A stretch of DNA of 64,000 nt, taken from the NCBI GenBank assembly GCA_020796225.1, contig CM036762.1, positions 12,388,414 through 12,452,413 on the forward strand, given 5' to 3'. The notes beneath the pieces are model-generated. The model was not told the origin of the DNA, searched no databases, and was given only the letters and a program-made list of their open reading frames with translations. The number at the start of each line of letters is the position of its first letter. The first letter of the stretch is position 1. The DNA is from Arion vulgaris. Its lineage: Eukaryota > Mollusca > Gastropoda > Stylommatophora > Arionidae. Position numbers and translations under genes: made by a program. Of the stretch, positions 10,494-21,380 are shown one piece after another.

Positions 10494-11321
10494 TTACTCG
10501 ATGTCGTTGTACTGTCCAAAAGGACCGCCAAAACTTCTGCCACCATCAACTTTGATATGTTGACCTGTAACAAAACCTGCTGCGTCGGATGCCAGAAATG
10601 CCACAGCTTCAGCAACATCTTTCTTTGTGCCGAGCCGGTGCCCCAGGTACTGTTTAGTTTCTTCCACTCTTGCCCATTCGTTGGCGCTTTCATCAGCATC
10701 TCCATCAAACGACCTCAAGATGAGAGTTGGGATGAATGATGGGTTGACCGAATTCACTCGAATTCCTTTCGGTCCTAAGTCTACAGCCAGACACCTGGTC
10801 AAATGATCGATCGCTGCTTTTGACATTGGGTAGATTAAGTTAGGAGAAGCTACAAGGGCACTAACCATTGACGACACCGTAATGATATTTCCTCGTGATT
10901 TCTCAATGTGAGGTAGAGCTTCTTGAATAAGAAAAAACACAGCTTTCACATTGGTATCCATTATGTTGTTGTATGATTCATCTGTAGCATCTGAAACATT
11001 ACATAGTGGACTGATCACACCAGCATTGGCTACCAGAATGTCCAGTCGTCCAAACTTCTCAATCGTGCGAGCAACAACCTCTTTCCGTGCTTTCGGATCT
11101 TTCAAATCACCATTAACTGCAAGAAATCTGTTCTCATGTCCCCCGCTGACCTTCACTGCTTGTTCAAATACAGACTTCAGCCGTTCTTCATTACGCCCAC
11201 ATAGAGTAACCTTAGCACCGCGAGCAGCAAATAACAGTGCTATATCTTCTCCTAGCCCAGAACTGGATCCTGTTACTATTGCAACCTTATCACTTAGTTG
11301 ATCAGCCATTAGTCGATACAT
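10494..11321 (-). CDS. Short-chain dehydrogenase/reductase, FabG-like
   Basis: An intact 275-residue classical SDR, the usual size for the family. It should be an NAD(P)(H)-dependent oxidoreductase acting on a carbonyl/hydroxyl substrate that cannot be deduced. Visible motifs: the cofactor-binding TGSSSGLG (17-24), NAG (99-101), catalytic Asn124, Ser151, Tyr164 and Lys168 (YPMSK), NPS after the last core strand, and a C-terminal VTGQHIKVDGG. Arg43 after the second strand favours NADP(H). The first Met has G at -3; a second Met at residue 5 (11309) is an equally possible start that trims four residues. There is no N-terminal signal, so cytosolic location is likely. The frame has no introns; a minus-strand CTTTTCAG at 11356-11349 could be an acceptor for a 5'-UTR intron. 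Neighbours are all repeats. Intronless structure also allows an old but intact retrocopy. Confidence 0.88.
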   Translation of the reverse strand: MYRLMADQLSDKVAIVTGSSSGLGEDIALLFAARGAKVTLCGRNEERLKSVFEQAVKVSGGHENRFLAVNGDLKDPKARKEVVARTIEKFGRLDILVANAGVISPLCNVSDATDESYNNIMDTNVKAVFFLIQEALPHIEKSRGNIITVSSMVSALVASPNLIYPMSKAAIDHLTRCLAVDLGPKGIRVNSVNPSFIPTLILRSFDGDADESANEWARVEETKQYLGHRLGTKKDVAEAVAFLASDAAGFVTGQHIKVDGGRSFGGPFGQYNDIE

Positions 11322-12339
11322 TTCACGAGATAACTGTACACCGAAACACTGAAAAGACGATTATAAATTAGGCTTCCGCTGTAAACAAGAAGTTAGGTTT
11401 CTTTCTGGTGTTATTGAGAAACAAATTAGATCGCTGTAATGTCTAGGCTGAAACTTTAATTAAAATCAGAGTCAATGTGGTTATATGCGAGCGTTATGGT
11501 AATTAACCTGTCTATGTTTAACAGAAAGAACGTATATATGTAGTCAAGGAACAACAATCGATATACGAATGTGCAACAACACAAGTAGAACTGCATGTCT
11601 TGCTGGTGAGCGAGATTCTTTACCTTTTATACCAAGTCACACATAGATTATCAATGAAACCATGTTTTGGTTTTATATATCGGATAACACAGCGTTTCCC
11701 AAATTGGGAAGGTACCGCCCCTTGTGGACGCCGAAGCGTTCTAAGGGGGCGATAACGGGCTCGGAAAAATTTGGAAGGGGGGGGAGGGTCGTTCAGGCGA
11801 TCAAGGGGGTCGATGGCCTTTTATAGAAAAAAATTAATAATATATATTTAAAAATTAATTATTATTTTTTTTTTTGCGATTGAATAATCATTTAAACTTT
11901 TAATTCTGCAATTTAATTTATCTTATCCCCGTTTTACAATGATCCATTTTTTCAGCGCCAGAAAAATGTATATACAGTTATCGCCCTCCAGCTAAATATA
12001 ATCACATCACCGATATTGTCTGTATTTGATCAAATTACAGTAGCAATGTGTTATTTATTCGTACACGAAGATAATGAATACAGGTTACTGTTCACTTAAA
12101 AAGTTACTAGAGATGATGAAAGTGATTTCCATTAGCCTCCAAATCCGGCACGAGTTTTACCTGTCTCTGAACTTATAATAAAAGACACTGTATTTTGCCA
12201 GAATTTAGGACACATCACTTAACAGATACTGAACGGAAATTGTTCAACTGTTGACAAAATGGAGCGATTATGACGAAGGGGTCTTGTGTTGAAAGAGTAT
12301 TATCGATATAATGGAAGGACTATGGTAAAACTATGTAAC

Positions 12340-12421
12340 AATGGCGAAACACGTAACAATAAAATATTGTAGTTGTACAAAAAAACAATAACAATATGTT
12401 CTATTCGTGTTTCGCCTTTGT
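12340..12421. repeat. Penelope-like tail remnant with inverted arms
   Basis: GGCGAAACACG at about 12345-12355 is inverted as CGTGTTTCGCC at about 12406-12416. The sequence between resembles the end of the Penelope-like elements at 34539 and 48909: a GCGAAACACGTA block followed by an AGT/ATTGTAGTTTTAC-like block. It is probably the scar of a very short, 5'-inverted PLE insertion in the hAT relic. Confidence 0.4.
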
Positions 12422-12596
12422 TGAAAGAGAAGATATAGGACAATTAAGAAGAGTCAAATACTTGGTTTTTGATGTCTTTTAAGGTCAGGGTTAACATGAA
12501 TTTTAGTTTTTAGTCCTGGGAGAATTATTGCAGTTGGTCAGATAGCGGAATTTTAGTGTGAATGAAATGCAGCGTGTCAGCAAATATATATATATA

Positions 12597-13930
12597 CGAG
12601 GGTGCATTGAAAAATAATGCCTCCAAGTCTATAACTTTGTTAATAGTGTTCGGAGGCAATTGACACCGATATCAGAATAAAGTATATGTAAGTGTGTTTT
12701 CAGGACAGTAAGTGTCAAGTGTCTGGAATGGTGCGCATGCGCACAACATTATCGCAGATGGCGTCATACATGGAAATTCGGTTGAAGCAAAGAGCTGTGA
12801 TTGAATTCTTGACAGCCGAAGGTTGTGTTTCCATCGACATGCATCGGAGAATGAGAGCGGTATATTGTGACGCCTGTGTGGATGTGAGTACTGTTAGGAG
12901 GTGGGCAAGGACTGTTAAAGGCGACATCCAGCTACGATGACCTTGCATGATCAGGCTTGCAGCGGACGACTAATTACAGCAGAGGATGAACAACACCAAG
13001 CTCCCGTGGACAAACTGATTCATGTCAATCGCCGCATCAAGCAAAAAAATGTCGCTACAATGCTTGAAATTTCGACTGAACGAGTACATCACATTATTCA
13101 TGTATTGCTAGGGTATAGGAAAGTTTGTGCAAGATGGGTCCCTCGAATGCTGACACCGTAAATGAAACATCACCGACATCAGGCGTGTTAGGAACACCTG
13201 ATGCGATATGAACGAGAAGGCGATGACTTTATCTGCCGAATTGTCACTGGCGATGAGTCAAGGGTGCATCATTACGACCCTGAAAACAAGCGCCAGTCTA
13301 TGGAATACAGGCACAAAACTCACCCACCCCAAAAAAATTCAAAACTGTCGCGTCAGCGGGAAAAGTTTGATGACCATTTTTTGGGACTGCCAGGGCGTAA
13401 TCCACACCGAATTTTAGGAACGCGGCAATACTGTCAATTCTGATCGGTATGTGGAAACGATGAAGAAACTACCGGCAAGACTGCTACGTGTTCGTCCTGG
13501 AAAACACGCAGTCCTTCAACATGACAATGCTCGTCCACACACCAGTAGACAAACAACGGCAGCATTAGAGCGTCTCAATTTTGACATTTTAGCGCACCCA
13601 CCATATAGCCCCGATTTGACACCTTGTGACTTTTTCCTGTTCCCAAAGCTCAAGGAACATCTCAAGGGAAACAGATATGCTTCTGACGAGGATGTGGCAG
13701 CAGATGTGCGTACCTGGCTTCGGGAAAAATCATCAGATTTTTCTTCGACGGGATGCAACAACTAGTTCGACGTTGGTGTGGGGTGGAACGTGGAGGTGAC
13801 TATGTCGAAAAATAATGACTCTATTGTGTAGTGGACATCTCAAGCTTTCTGAAAATGTATGTTTCATTTGTAAATTATGTATATTAATAAAGTTATGGAC
13901 TTGGATGCATTACTTTTCAATGCGCCCTCG
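12597..13930 (+). mobile_element. Complete mariner element (1334 bp)
   Basis: Both ends are present: the left begins CGAGGGTGCATTGAAAAATA and the right, inverted, begins CGAGGGCGCATTGAAAAGTA. The inverted repeats stay similar for about 49 bp with few mismatches. TA dinucleotides flank it on both sides (12595-12596 and 13931-13932), as expected for Tc1/mariner insertion, although the site is a TA-rich run. Its single transposase gene is broken, so it could move only with a transposase supplied in trans. Confidence 0.93.
12758..13815 (+). pseudogene. Mariner transposase, DD34D, broken
   Basis: The frame starts MASYMEIRLKQRAVIEFL (12758) with the N-terminal helix-turn-helix, including STVRRW. 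Catalytic residues are recognisable: first Asp in VTGDES (about 13248-13260), second Asp in LQHDNARPHT, third Asp in SPDLTPCD, with exactly 34 residues between the last two. Damage: frameshift near 12937, in-frame stops at 13159-13161 and 13192-13194, frameshift near 13310-13340, stop at 13415-13417, frameshift near 13740. The rebuilt length of about 350 codons is normal for mariner. The final stop is TAA at 13813-13815. Confidence 0.9.
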
Positions 13931-14569
13931 TATATATATATATATAATATTTTACAAAGATGAGTGAAGTCGTTGATGAGGACGACGGATTGCGAACCAA
14001 CCTGATTACATCCAACAATGACATCGCTTATTTTTCAAACCTCTATAAACTATTTAATGAAGTCAATCTACAATTAATTAAAAGGTGATGCTTTTGATTA
14101 AATTAAAAAAAAAAACATTTTGCCGCTTTTGTGGGAAACTTCGGTACGGAACCATATGGAAAAATATGTGCAATGAAGTCAATCCTTGTACCCTTATTTA
14201 GTTGCTAGTTATGTCGAAAATATCAAACGCTTCAATGTAGAAAAATATTGTAATGGAGGAGGCGGGGGGGGAGGGGGTTACAAAATGTATGTCTTGCAAA
14301 GGAGGCGCTGGCCAAAAAAAAGTTTTGGAATTTATGGGTTAACATATTCACAGTTAGTGTCCACCTATCAGATCACGTTCTTCTTAGGTCCGTGTAAAAA
14401 ACTTCACTTATTAAGTGGCTACACCCCCCCGTGTTTCATTCCAAAACGACTTTTTGTGCATTGATTTGCATGTTTGTACTTGTTTTACATTTGTTTTTAT
14501 AAACATGATTTGCAATGTAAGTATTGCTAAAATAATCACATAAATAAAAAAAAATGAAAATCGTGGCAT

Positions 14570-14962
14570 ATTCTTTACAGGACGTAACCATAAACCACAC
14601 GGGTCGTGCCGTGCTATGATACAGAGGGTGGCCGCATGAGACGGCACCGTAAGAAGCGGCCTAAGGGGGAAAATCAAAATTACAATTGAAGGTTATTTTA
14701 AAGAAAATACATTTAAGGCGACATTTTCGAAGACTTGCATTATACTGAGAAAATATACCGCACGGGACTTAACAAAAATAAACGAGTCGTTGATTATCTA
14801 AGCACCACTATACGTTCAGCAGCTTGCCATTGCTTTCTGAACAGTGGGGTCTACTTTTATCTTTCGAAAAATCATGGAACTAATTTACTTACAAATTTGC
14901 TCTAGCGGTTTTTGTATCCGGTACGCTTGTGGGTTGTGATGGAGCTCAATACCGCTTAAGCT
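14570..14962 (-). repeat. SINE-C copy with a short insertion
   Basis: The tail (complement of TACAGGACGTAACCATAAAC, 14576) and the head, with a B-box-like GGTACGC region and a degenerate A box near 14950, match the SINE-C order. About 155 bases (near 14605-14758) interrupt it between CACACGGG and CGCACGGG, a likely 8-bp target duplication with one mismatch. The inserted piece has no inverted ends I can see. Confidence 0.5.
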
Positions 14963-15129
14963 ACAAATATGAATACAACGCTCGCACAATTTTCAAGAAT
15001 ATCAAAATACTAAAAATGAACCTATGTTCAAATTCAATTTTTAAGAATGATTTGAAAAAATAAATATTGAAATTATATTGCTTTACAAAACAATTAAATT
15101 GTTGTTTTAAATTTTCAATTACGTATCGA

Positions 15130-15560
15130 TTACTCATCATCATCATCATATGCCGTGTCGGCTAGCGTAGGCGAACATGGATCTCCACAAATCTCTGTCG
15201 TTGGTGTTTCTATAAAGCCCCAGATATTGACGCTCTACCGTGCCATGAAGTCAGGCTATCAAAAATTGTATCTCTCTGTCTTCTCTGCCTCGTCTACCCT
15301 TGATTTTAGCAGTTGTCACAATGTGTTCTAAGCCTCACGTCCTCATCACATGCCCGAAAAATGATGACTGCCTCTTTCTTATACTTATGATAAGCTTTAT
15401 CTGTGTCTTGATCTCATTCAACACGTCAACATTAGTCAATTGAGCATTCCATGAAATTCTCATCATTCTTCTATAAAACCACATCTCTGTAGGTCTCAGA
15501 AATTTTCTATCTTGTGTTTATTGTCCATGACTTGCATCCGTATGTCAGTATTGGTTACTG
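15130..15560 (-). mobile_element. RTE-like non-LTR element, 3' end
   Basis: In minus orientation the copy ends in a TGATGATGATGAG tail (15135-15147). Reading inwards it encodes the same DRDLWRSM, IKGRRGREDRE-like and SFFGHVMRT segments as the copies at 5090 and 10085, with frameshifts. The 5' side fades near 15560. It is non-functional. Confidence 0.6.
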
Positions 15561-15679
15561 ACGATTACTAGACATTACAAATTCTGCATGAATGAGAAAT
15601 TATGTTCCATGTATGCTAATTAGATTTATTAAGCGATATTTACATTTGATCTTCTCATTATTATTGCATTACTTTATAT

Positions 15680-15875
15680 CAATGGTTCTCAAAACTGTGG
15701 TCGCGACCTCTTTGTGGGTCCAATGACCATTTCACAGGGATCGCCTAAGATAATCGGAAAACACACATTTATTATAATTAGAAATAAATATTGTTACTTA
15801 ATTTTATGGTTGGGGTCACACAACATGAGGAACTGTACCAAAGGGTTGCGGCATTAGGAAGATTGAGAACCACTG
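15680..15875. mobile_element. hAT-type MITE with exact 8-bp target duplication
   Basis: A 196-bp element begins CAATGGTTCTCAAAACTG and ends, inverted, CAGTGGTTCTCAATCTTC, so the terminal inverted repeats match for about 14 bases with one or two differences. It is flanked by CTTTATAT on both sides (15672-15679 and 15876-15883), identical over all 8 bases, the hallmark of hAT transposition. It has no coding capacity and is AT-rich inside. It needs a hAT transposase in trans. Confidence 0.93.
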
Positions 15876-16051
15876 CTTTATATTGAAGATCAGCTACATT
15901 TAACTGCATAATAACTATTGCCATTAAGTAGTTCGGATCTGCACTAAATACGTAAGTGCTGTAAACGAAATGAGAGCCACATTTATTCAGATTTGGCATG
16001 GACTAGTATAGAAATGTAAACTTTTGCCTGACTTTAAGATTTTATATTATA

Positions 16052-18215
16052 GTCTGTCCATTAATTCGTGAGCACGTTTGAAATTGATTTTCTCGAAAAC
16101 TACCTGTTGGATCTCAGTGATTTTTGCATGAAACCTTAGAATATCCATGACGCTAAAATAAACCTAACCAGTAGTCCATAGATGCTACGGATTTTGCACA
16201 TCGGCGAATTCCTTTGATCTTTTATGACAATTGCAAATACGGGTGCTCAAATTTTAGATTTTACAGTATCCTAGGAATTTGTCCATGTCAATTCTATTCA
16301 TAGGTGTATCTCCATATTAACTTGATAGGTCAAGTAATTAAGTGTTTTGCCCTTTATGTGCAATCGTGAACTTGGATACAATATGCAACAGTTAGTCCTC
16401 CCCTTCAGGTCACCATTAGACCCCAGGTGTCTTATTTACCACAAATTGTATGATGGTAGACGCATTTGGATATGGAAATGTATACGTTCTTTTCTCAGTC
16501 TGTAATCAAAATATGATTTGTATCATCCCAATCTGACGATTCCATGGGTTGATAATTGTTCTGGCTGGACAAATTGTAATCCATCTCGGTGCCAGTACTC
16601 GTCTTCCTCTCGGATCACATGTTCAACACACTTCTTCCAGAACTGCATGTCTATCATTGAGAAGGACCCCATTAGACTTCCATCCACATTTAAACGTCCT
16701 GTTCTGTTCGGCAACTTGCCCTTTTACTTTAGCCCAGACAAGCTCTATCGGATTGAGCATGATATGGAGGTAGTCGCAAGACGTGTGGCCGTATTCCGCA
16801 ATGATTTTGTCAATATGAAACACCTTTTGTCTTATTTGTCATCCTCACCAGGTGCAACAACTCAGGTTTCAAATATGTATCATCAAAGCTGACATTTCCT
16901 TAGCAAGCCAAGTCCTAATTTGATCTTTTGTATTTGATCGGTTGGTACTTGTCTTCCGCTGATACTGCGTTGTGATAGGATGCATTATCCATTCCCAAGC
17001 ATGATGGTCTGCTTAAATTGGAAGTAGATCTTTCTCCATCCAGTGCCTGAAAATATGTCCATTCATTTCTGTGTGGTAGTCCCTACCGTCAGTACTTTTT
17101 GATTGGAAAATAAGTCCAGCGTCATGGACAAGACCTTCTTCACTGCTTCCTGCATGTTTAGTATAATCCCTTTTGGCCTTTGCTGCTTGGTATTTTTCTT
17201 TTCTGTTCACCGTCTACTGATTGCCATTCTTTAGCATTGGTGTGGTGACATTGACCCGGGATTCGTCCAAATATCCCAATATCATGCCTTGCCTCCGCCG
17301 CTCACGGATCTGCCTCAGGTATTTACTTCAGGCAGCAATTAAATGTGGCTTTTCACAAATAATATTCCTGCCGCCTATAGTTTTCTGAAGGTGAAGCCGG
17401 TGGCTCTTACAATTTTCATAAGTACTTTTAGAAATGTCTATGCTGCAATCTGATTGCAGTTTTAATTTCAGTTTCCTTAGAGTAACAAGTTGATTTGTCG
17501 CAAACATTTTCAAGAGCCCCCGTCTTATGACATCTATGTCAAAGGCGTCAATTGTTCTTTTCCTTCCTTGCTTGACATTAGTGCACTTTGTGTCCTGTTT
17601 AATCCATAGGGAAAAGGATTCTCTATTCAGACCAAGCGCCAGTTGCGCTCGTTTCTCAGGAGTTATGAATATCGCAATATGATGACCTCTCTTAGATTCC
17701 CTACGGAAGTGTTGGTATAGTAAAACTGTAACCTTCTGCATTGTTATAAATGTGTACTTCAGACTCATTATGAATGTGATATCAATGTCAGTTTTGATAA
17801 GAAAAACAAATGTGATACAATAGCTTCATACAAATAGCGAGATACGCCTATAACTATCCCATATGTATCCCAATTATAACGTCATATGCTTTCCGTTTTC
17901 CCAAAGTCGACTGGGTTAGGTGCACGGGATTTCGTGAAATTGTTGTATACTCACGATATTTCTATGTTACCATAATGTATTTTTAGAACAACGCGTCTGT
18001 GTACCGTAGATCTGTTACTATTGTGTACAATCCGGTGAGCTTGATTTTAATATAACCTGAAAAAGAAATATTTCAAACTACATCAAATTTTTTTGGGAAA
18101 AAATATTTCTCTAGCGTCATGGATATTCTAAGGCTGCTTGCAAAAAATCACTGAGATCCAACAGGTAGTTTTCAGAAAATCAATTTCAAACGTGCTCACG
18201 AATTAATGGACAGAC
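16052..18215 (-). mobile_element. IS630/Tc1-type element with ~105-bp inverted repeats
   Basis: The left end GTCTGTCCATTAATTCGTGA is repeated inverted at the right end (18215 inwards), and the match continues for about 105 bp with a few changes, down to CCATGACGCTA. TA flanks both ends (16050-16051 and 18216-18217). The 2164-bp length and one minus-strand transposase remnant fit an IS630-Tc1-mariner element. A SINE-C copy lies only about 20 bp beyond the right end. Confidence 0.92.
16523..17768 (-). pseudogene. IS630/Tc1-type transposase, broken
   Basis: The N-terminal part is open for 146 codons (17768-17328), with a segment TPEKRAQLALGLNRESFSLW resembling the DNA-binding helices and then DAFDIDVIRR. 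Next, in other frames, come YLDES (first catalytic Asp, about 17265-17280), YHTEMNGHIFRHWMEKDLLP (about 17015-17080), MDNASYH (second Asp, about 16970-16992) and LNPIELVWAKVKG (catalytic Glu, about 16735-16758). It ends EEDEYWHRDG. The order matches an IS630-like transposase family common in arthropods. At least four frameshifts and several stops make it dead. YLDES reads YLDESR rather than the usual DESW. Confidence 0.85.
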
Positions 18216-18236
18216 TATAGTAGTAAGCTGTACGTG

Positions 18237-18477
18237 AGCGTCTAGCTCAAGCGGTAGTGAGCTCGATCACAAACCTAAGCGTACCTGGTTCCAACCTCCG
18301 GTGGGCAAGTTTGGAAGCAAATTCGTTTCCGTGGGATTTTTACAAAATGTGAAAATAGATCTCACAGTTCAAAAGCAATGACAAACTACTGAACGTATAA
18401 GTTTTCCTAAAATCAATGACTCATTTACTGTGGTTGATGGCTACGTCCTGTAATGGATATGCTACGATTTTCATTTC
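18237..18477 (+). repeat. SINE-C copy with target duplication
   Basis: The head has A-box-like TAGCTCAAGCGGTAGTGAGC and B-box-like GGTTCCAACCTC at tRNA spacing, then the family body (GGGATTTTTACAAAAT, GACAAACTACTGAACGTA) and tail (GTCCTGTAATGGATATGC). GTAAGCTGTACGTG before it (18222-18235) and GTAAACTGTACATG after it (18478-18491) form a 14-bp target duplication with two differences, giving the element's exact limits. Confidence 0.8.
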
Positions 18478-18689
18478 AGTAAACTGTACATGTTATTCAT
18501 AATTTAAAATTATTACTATGACAAGCGATATCAGTTTTAGCACTAATACGTGTGAATAGTAAAGCAGGTTATTAAAAGAAATAAATTGTTGTTAATATAG
18601 TGGGCATTGACTGGGTGATGAGAAAATGTGGCAGGGAAGAAACTGGCATACATTGGGTAGAAAATAATCAACTTAAAGATTTGGAATTG

Positions 18690-19415
18690 CATATGAAATT
18701 GACTTTTAACATCAACCAAGATATCAAAAAAATGGAACTTGCACCCAGACATCACAAGTTGGACTGCAAAATCTCCCAAAAAGATAAATAAGATGAAGTC
18801 ACATATGACAAATAATGCAGATATCTTGCTAGAATCCACACAAAACAAAGTATTGTTCACGTATTTGATAGCAAATTTAAATGCAGAGTAGATATTAAAT
18901 ACAATTTATGCTTCGAATAGGTAAAACAACGACATTTTTTAGAACTCAACATAAAATATGGAATTTCCCAGGTTACACACTTTTAAAACTAAATTACAAT
19001 TTTAAAATTTAAAAGACTGTATCAACCCGAACATTACCGTGAGATTTGGGAAAAATAACTATAACAATATACAAAATAATTTGAATGTATTTGAAAATAG
19101 GTCTCTGCAAATCAAAATTGAACACACAATAGGAATATTTCAAAGGAGTTGATTAAGTCAGATAAATATCTGTTCAGCCACTCGTAAAATCTGTTATCAT
19201 AAAGATAAGATGAAGATATATTGGACATACTCTGAGTAGAAATCATAAACAAGTGAACTAAGGGGCAAGTTCAATAAAATAAAGAACAACATATGGAAAC
19301 TTTAGACAGAACTTTCTGGAGAGGCGATCATAACGGGCTTGATACCATAATGGAAATTGTACAAGTTGCCCAATACAGAGTGGTATGGAGAAATTATTTT
19401 AGGTTCTATATAACG
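18690..19415 (+). mobile_element. Decayed non-LTR element C-terminal region
   Basis: This follows the same order as the better copy at 25590-26300: a 'tggactgcaaa' block, 'aaataatgcagatatc', 'aaaactaaattaca', and an ending 'gtggtatggagaaattattt' that encodes a DRAVWRNY-like motif. No frame longer than a few dozen codons survives. Confidence 0.5.
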
Positions 19416-19706
19416 TATACCATTACTGATACTTTTTAAAATAATAAAATGTGGACAATTTAAAGACCTGGCATGCGATAAAATAATGCATTTGCTCTTC
19501 CTGTTTGATTATTTTAATTATACATTTTTGCATTGACTATAGTTATCGATGTATGAAAATCATCAAATCAAAAGTGATTGATCGAATCAGATCAGGAAAT
19601 ATCGTTTGGCGGCTGCGGTAATCTGGCAAATGACGATTGAACGAAACAGATATAGCAGTATTACATAAGATAGTGAAAAATTAATTATAAAATATTAAAA
19701 TAACAA

Positions 19707-19765
19707 CACTCGACGTTTCGATGTTGGACCTTTCTCAAGAACAAACATGTACACAAACAACAATT
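19707..19765 (-). repeat. Penelope-type tail motif
   Basis: On the minus strand, CTTGAGAAAGGTCCAACATC followed at once by GAAACGTCGAG has the layout of the hammerhead-like tail motif of Penelope-like elements. No PLE coding region is attached. It belongs to a different family from the copies at 34539 and 49986, which read TTGATAA instead of TTGAGAA. Confidence 0.45.
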
Positions 19766-19796
19766 AACTAAGACATAATACTAACTAAGGATCGCA

Positions 19797-19799
19797 CAT

Positions 19800-19846
<47 letters not shown>
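19797..19846. repeat. CA/TA microsatellite
   Basis: A short CA run passes into an uninterrupted TA run of roughly 40 bp. A second, shorter TA run lies at about 19970-19990. Confidence 0.9.
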
Positions 19847-19848
<2 letters not shown>

Positions 19849-20702
19849 CTCCGACTCACGTGGGCTGCGAGCCCCATCCCACACTCAAAGTTCCACACGT
19901 GAGCAAGAATTCCCCATCCTACCTCATGCACTCTATGTCATAGACATAAGTTTAACAAGACTGCGAAAGTTTATATATATATATATATATTTGTCTTATG
20001 AATACGTATCACTATTGGGGAGAGGCGACGTGACTGAAACCGAGATATTCATACATGTCAAAATTTGCTAAGATACACGACGATTTTATAATCAACACAT
20101 AACTGGGTGATAGTCACTGTATGCTAATAGAAATGTTGAGGAGAAGAGGTGATCACCTGTGGACCTGTCCGATGTGCAATCATGGCGGATTTCGCTAATA
20201 ATTTAATTTTGAGCATATGTAACATTTCATTCATATACGTATGGGCACCACACAAGCAAATTGACACACGACAATGGTAAACAACAAAATAAAAGTTCCA
20301 TACTTCTATTTTCTGTATTTCAAGACGTTCGTGTGGCTTTCATTGATAGTTAACAACTCCTTCTGAAAACTTAATGACTTTTCGGTGTATTCTATGTTCC
20401 AATGTTCTTCTCCTATCAGTTCAATTCGATCATCTCTCTTGTCTCTCTTCTTGCTCTTTAAGTCTTCATTACAAAAAAGATTTTAAAGCCGAAGAATTGA
20501 CTTCTTTACCAGGTTTTACCCAATATGGCTCTGTCCTTCTCTGCAGAAATGGCATGCCTCCTGTCGAGATTGCACGGGCAAAACCCCGTAGCTCGGAGCC
20601 AATCGTATGGTCTTGAAATACAGCCTTGGGAACAGAACGACGCGGTCTGGATTACTGCGGCAAATGGCTTAACCAATCAGCCAAAAGACCCCAATGCAAA
20701 GA

Positions 20703-21296
20703 AGTGATGGGGAAGAAATGATGAGAAGAAATAATGAGAAGAAATGATGAGAAGAAATAATGAGAAGAACAAATGAGAAAGTAATGAGAAATAATGAGAA
20801 TAATTAATGAGAAGAAGTAATGAGAATAAGTAGTGAGAAGAAGTAATGAGAAGAAGTAATGAAAGAAGTAATGAGGAAAGAATAATGAGAAAGTAATGAA
20901 AAAGAATAATGAGAAAAGTAATGAGAAGAAGTAATGAAAAGAAGTAATGAGAAGAAGTAATGAGAAGAGTAATGGGGAAGTAATGCGAAAAGTAATGATA
21001 AAAGTAATGAGAAGAAATGACAGAAAGTAATGAGAAATAATGATGAAGTAATGAAAGTAATGAGAAAAATGATGCGAAGAAATAATGAAAGAAGTAATGA
21101 GAAGAAGTAATGATAAAAGTAATGAGAAAAGTAATGAAAGAAGTAATGAGAAAGTAATGAGAAAGTAATGAAAAAAATGATGGAAAAGTAATGAGAAGAA
21201 GTAATGAGAAGAATTAATGAGAAGAAATGATGGAAGAAATAATGAAAGTAATGAGAAGTAATGAAAAGTAATTAGAAGAATTAATGAAAATAATTC
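20703..21296. repeat. Purine-rich minisatellite (GAAGTAATGA-like)
   Basis: About 590 bp made of irregular tandem copies of AATGAGAAGAAGT-like 10-13-bp units. The top strand is almost all purine plus T. The minus strand has a 222-codon open frame of Ser, Leu, Phe, His and Ile across it, which is an artefact of the repeat's lack of stop codons. Confidence 0.85.
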
Positions 21297-21380
21297 TTCT
21301 TTGAAGTCCCAATTAACCAATTGTTCAATTTACTCTAAAACGCATACATGGAGTTACATTATCATAACACTGTACAAAAT

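Larger units (their letters stand above)
11690..14335 (+). mobile_element. Probable hAT element relic, host of the mariner
   Basis: The left end CAGCGTTTCCCAAATTGGG (11690) has the form of hAT termini and is followed by G-rich subterminal sequence (11745-11810). After the mariner at 12597-13930, the plus strand carries a decayed NEVNLQLIKR-like stretch (about 14055-14085), as in ZBED/GTF2IRD2-type hAT transposases. A matching G-rich subterminal block (14253-14280) and GGCGCTGGCC...AAAGTTTTGG (about 14300-14330) follow. The right terminus is too degraded to show a clean inverted repeat or 8-bp duplication. The single-element reading is inference; two unrelated relics are possible. Confidence 0.35.

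Noticed and set aside
14253..14280. G-quadruplex regulatory element
   Set aside because: The G-run is better explained as the G-rich subterminal region of a hAT relic, with a counterpart near 11745-11810; no gene is nearby.
16518..16892. 124-codon plus-strand frame
   Set aside because: Antisense shadow of the transposase C-terminus (LNPIELVW on the minus strand).
20652..21320. 222-codon minus-strand open frame of Ser/Leu/Phe/His
   Set aside because: It is the reverse reading of a purine-rich minisatellite that lacks stop codons; no domain, and composition follows the repeat.
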